Below the pieces are notes generated by a model. It worked only from the letters and a program-made list of their open reading frames with translations, was not told the origin of the DNA and did not search any database. From the NCBI GenBank assembly GCA_965243345.1, contig CBDEUR010000003.1, forward strand, positions 2,666,001 through 2,730,000: a stretch of DNA of 64,000 nucleotides, in the 5' to 3' direction. The stretch comes from Bin52 sp965243345 (GTDB taxonomy: Bacteria; Pseudomonadota; Alphaproteobacteria; Thalassobaculales; Thalassobaculaceae). Positions 61,242-64,000 of the stretch are shown in pieces (the stretch's first letter is position 1; each line of letters begins with the position of its first letter). The position numbers and the translations under genes are program-made.

Positions 61242-62555
61242 CTACCGGCTGACGCTGCGTTCCAGTGCCGGGTAGGCAAGGCCGAGCGTGACCGCACGCG
61301 CCACCATGAAGCCGAAATACGCGCCCCACAGCCCGTGGTTGCCGAAGAAGGGGACCAGGGCCGCGATCCCGACCACGAACACGGCAACGCTCACGCTCAT
61401 GGCGTGCAGCATGGTCCGCGTGCGCGTGGCGCCGATGAAGATGCCATCCAGCTGAAATCCCCAGACAGACACCAGCGGAAGCACGATTGCCCAGGGCAGA
61501 AACAGGGCAACGGCCGACTGGACCTCGTGGATGTCGGTCATGATTGCCACGATGTGCGAACCGGCGCCCAGGAAGGTCGCCGTAAACAGCATGGCCACGA
61601 CGGCGGCCCATCGGGTGGTCGAGAGGACCGCGCGTCGCAGGCTCGCCCGGTCGCGGCGGCCGACGGCCGACCCGACCAGGGCCTCGGCCGCATGGGCAAA
61701 GCCGTCCAGACCGTAGGCCACCAGGGTCTGAAGCAGGAACAGGATCCCGTTCGCCGCCAGTATCAGTTCCCCCATCCTCGAGCCCACGGCGGTGAACAGC
61801 ATCACCGAACCCACGGCAAGCAGGGTGCGCAGAAAGATGTCTCCGTTGACGCGAAGTGCGCGGCGCAGCGCCGGCGTGTCCTGAATCGCGCGCCATTCGA
61901 GTGGCGCGCCGTGCCTCCTGGCCAGGGCAATGGTCATGCCGATGGCAAGCACGAGTCCGCTCCACTCTGCCAGCACCGAGGCCCATGCGACGCCGGCCAG
62001 CCCGTAGCCGAGGTGAATTCCCAGCCACAGGTCGAGGCCGCAGTTGAGAACATTGACCAGCAGCTGGTGAGCGAGGACGAGATCCGCCCGTTGCCACCCG
62101 AGCAGCAGACCCAAGGCCGCAAAGTTCACGAGTACCGCCGGCGCCGACCACATGCGGATCGCAAGATACCGGTCGGCAAAGTGTGCCACGCCCGGCGCCG
62201 GATCGGTCACGAGAAGCGCAAGCCATCGCAGGGGCATCGACAGCAGGACCAGGATCACGCCGATCACGGCGGCAGCAACGAAGGCGCGAACGGCCCAGTT
62301 CGAAAGTTCCCGGACATCGCCGGCACCCCAGGCCTGGGCGGCGAATCCGGTGGTGCCCATCCGGATGAAGACGAAAATCCAGCAGACGAAGGCGAACACG
62401 GACGAGCCCAGGGCGACCGCACCGATATCGGCTACACCGATCCGCCCCACCACCGCCGTATCCACCATGCCGACCAGGGGCACCGTCAGGTTCGACAGTG
62501 TCATCGGCAGGGCGAGCCGCCACATCGGAACGTCAGCACGGGCGGGCCTTGCCAC
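61242..62555 (-). CDS. MATE-family efflux transporter (DinF-like)
   Basis: 437 residues from GTG 62555, which has a near-perfect Shine-Dalgarno (AAGGAGGT) seven bases upstream. About 12 helices; MWRLALPMTLSNLTVPLVGMVDTAVVGRIG is the family start and GAGDVRELSNWAVRAF follows. DinF-type MATE proteins export drugs, bile acids or other organic cations using sodium or proton gradients. The strong ribosome binding site decides the start over upstream in-frame codons. Confidence 0.9.
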   Translation of the reverse strand: MARPARADVPMWRLALPMTLSNLTVPLVGMVDTAVVGRIGVADIGAVALGSSVFAFVCWIFVFIRMGTTGFAAQAWGAGDVRELSNWAVRAFVAAAVIGVILVLLSMPLRWLALLVTDPAPGVAHFADRYLAIRMWSAPAVLVNFAALGLLLGWQRADLVLAHQLLVNVLNCGLDLWLGIHLGYGLAGVAWASVLAEWSGLVLAIGMTIALARRHGAPLEWRAIQDTPALRRALRVNGDIFLRTLLAVGSVMLFTAVGSRMGELILAANGILFLLQTLVAYGLDGFAHAAEALVGSAVGRRDRASLRRAVLSTTRWAAVVAMLFTATFLGAGSHIVAIMTDIHEVQSAVALFLPWAIVLPLVSVWGFQLDGIFIGATRTRTMLHAMSVSVAVFVVGIAALVPFFGNHGLWGAYFGFMVARAVTLGLAYPALERSVSR

Positions 62556-62830
62556 TTCGGCCACCTCCTTTACCTCGCGTCGCCCCGTGGCAGTGTTCAG
62601 GCGGTACCGTGACCGCCCGGACGCGGACAACGGGCACCATGTTCCCGTGCGGAACGGTGCCGGGGATCCGGGCCATCGCACGCTGTCACGCACTCGTGGG
62701 TCGGGGCAGGTCCCGATTGACTTGTGGAACACCCTCGGCGACCATTTCGCCCGTCGGACGGCGATCCATGAAGAGTCAGGATCGGGTCCGGGTGTTCGGA
62801 CCGGTGACTGCACCATGATGAAGGTCGGGA

Positions 62831-63919
62831 TTGAACTTGTCCAACTCCGTCCCTGAGCGTGACCTGGACTACCAGGTGTCGATCCTCGACGGCGTCTCCC
62901 GCACATTCGCCCTGACAATCCCGCAACTTCCACCCGATCTGCGCATTGCGGTCGGCAATGCCTACCTGCTGTGCCGGATTGCCGACACCATCGAGGATGA
63001 GCCGGCAGTTGCCCAACATGAGAAACAGGAGCTCTCGGCACGGTTCGCCCGGGCTGTCGAGGGGTCCGAGGATGCACACCGGTTCGCGCTGGAACTGCAC
63101 GAAACCCTCGGTCCGGCAACGACGGCGAGTGAACGGGACCTCGTGCTCAATGCCGGTCGCGTCCTCGGAATCACCAACAGCCTGCAACCGGCGCAACACC
63201 GGGCCATCGCCCGGTGCATCAAGGTAATGACCACGGGAATGGTGCATTTCCAGGAACGCGCCAACCTTCGTGGACTTGCCGACTTCGAGCAGTTCGACAG
63301 GTACTGCTACTACGTTGCAGGCGTGGTCGGAGAATTGCTTACGGAACTGTTCTGCGTCCATTCGCGCGAGATCGGGGCCCGCAGGGACGAACTGCTGAAA
63401 CTCGGAAGGTCCTTCGGCCAGGGCCTGCAGATGACCAATATACTCAAGGACGTGTGGGAAGACCGCAGCAGGGGAGTGTGCTGGTTGCCGCGCTCCGCGT
63501 TCACGCAACAGGGGTTCGACCTGGCATTGCTGTCACCGGGGGATGAAAACCCCGGGTTTGCCGACGGGCTGAACACCCTGGTTGCGATTGCGCGGCACCA
63601 CCTTGCCAATGCCTGTCGATACGTCCTGATCATCCCGGCTCACGAAGCCGGCATTCGCCGGTTCTGCATGTGGGCCGTGGCTCTCGCGGTGCTGACGCTG
63701 CGGCGCATCCACGCCAACCCGGGATACAGCAGCGGCCGCGAGGTAACGATCTCGCGTCGCAGCGTTGCGACCGCAACGAGCCTGGTCAGTGCCACGGTCC
63801 GGTTCAATCCCGCGCTTGCGATGCTGTTTCACCTCCTCAGTTTCGGCCTGCCGCCTGCCACCCGCGGTCCGGGAGACCAGGGCGACTCCGATGACATGCG
63901 ACGGTTCGAAGGGGCGTGA
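62831..63919 (+). CDS. Squalene synthase (single-protein, phytoene/squalene synthase family)
   Basis: 362 residues from a TTG at 62831 (another TTG is two codons on). Both diphosphate-binding motifs are intact: D52TIED56 and D207VWED211, with the surrounding NAYLLCRIADTIEDE and FGQGLQMTNILKD typical of farnesyl-diphosphate farnesyltransferase. It couples two farnesyl diphosphates to squalene, the hopanoid/sterol precursor. The C-terminal hydrophobic segment (ALAMLFHLLSFGLP) suggests membrane association. HpnC/HpnD/HpnE are not adjacent, so this may be the one-enzyme route. Confidence 0.9.
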   Translation: MNLSNSVPERDLDYQVSILDGVSRTFALTIPQLPPDLRIAVGNAYLLCRIADTIEDEPAVAQHEKQELSARFARAVEGSEDAHRFALELHETLGPATTASERDLVLNAGRVLGITNSLQPAQHRAIARCIKVMTTGMVHFQERANLRGLADFEQFDRYCYYVAGVVGELLTELFCVHSREIGARRDELLKLGRSFGQGLQMTNILKDVWEDRSRGVCWLPRSAFTQQGFDLALLSPGDENPGFADGLNTLVAIARHHLANACRYVLIIPAHEAGIRRFCMWAVALAVLTLRRIHANPGYSSGREVTISRRSVATATSLVSATVRFNPALAMLFHLLSFGLPPATRGPGDQGDSDDMRRFEGA

Positions 63920-64000
63920 GTCCAGGCAGGTCACATGCCGGTCAATCGCGGCCGGATCGAAACCCGCACACGGACCGGCCCCGCGCACCGTGGACCCGGC

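Noticed and set aside
59416..62523. One 1035-residue protein covering the phosphatase and the region upstream
   Set aside because: The signal peptide at 60951 marks the true start; the upstream part is antisense-frame text over the MATE gene.

Overview
The window is high-GC DNA, densely coded on both strands, with short operons. Family content points to an alphaproteobacterium of Rhodospirillales type: glyQ-glyS-ppdK in a row, an SDH-anchor/ferredoxin adenylate cyclase of the Sinorhizobium CyaC kind, an alphaproteobacterial HemB without zinc cysteines, TRAP and Liv transporters, and many acyl-CoA ligases. The taxonomic call is an inference from families and gene order; no 16S gene is present.

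Layout. 1-2288 (minus): spermidine/putrescine-type ABC genes led by a stand-alone 10-formyl-THF hydrolase-like protein. 2332-6782 (plus): hemB behind a palindromic promoter, a HAD phosphatase, a CaiC-like ligase and a DsbA-like isomerase. 6892-9397: outer-membrane protein, PhyH dioxygenase, apt. 9385-11145 (minus): redox-type adenylate cyclase. 11232-15686: four-gene Gld-type ABC system. 15892-19002: an IS1634-type insertion sequence with repeats outside its ends, then an HNH endonuclease. 19201-24271 (minus): enoyl-CoA hydratase, CoA-transferase, a 47-residue small protein, citramalate synthase, WYL regulator. 24647-26918: EamA exporter and two decayed genes. 26932-31221: Rieske oxygenase and a TRAP transporter. 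31303-37394: glyQ, glyS, ppdK and a tRNA-Leu(CAA) gene split by a group I intron. 37373-40874 (minus): lipid A/envelope glycosylation operon. 40965-43160: second cyclase and a quinone oxidoreductase. 43415-59385: a catabolic island with hydantoinase A/B, SDR, amidohydrolase, three acyl-CoA ligases and a Liv-type ABC transporter. 59416-63919: 5'-nucleotidase-like phosphatase, MATE exporter, one-protein squalene synthase.

Most notable: the roughly 235-nt group I intron inside tRNA-Leu(CAA), whose core closely resembles the Azoarcus tRNA-Ile intron as I remember it; a cyclase joining a cytochrome-b-like membrane anchor, a [2Fe-2S] ferredoxin and a class III catalytic domain; and the 43-59 kb island, which looks like an uncharacterised uptake, ATP-dependent hydrolysis or carboxylation, and CoA-activation pathway. 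Smaller signals are two solute-binding-protein genes each followed by a perfect GC hairpin before their membrane-protein genes, a perfect palindrome in the hemB promoter spacer, and two unannotated-size small ORFs with good ribosome binding sites.
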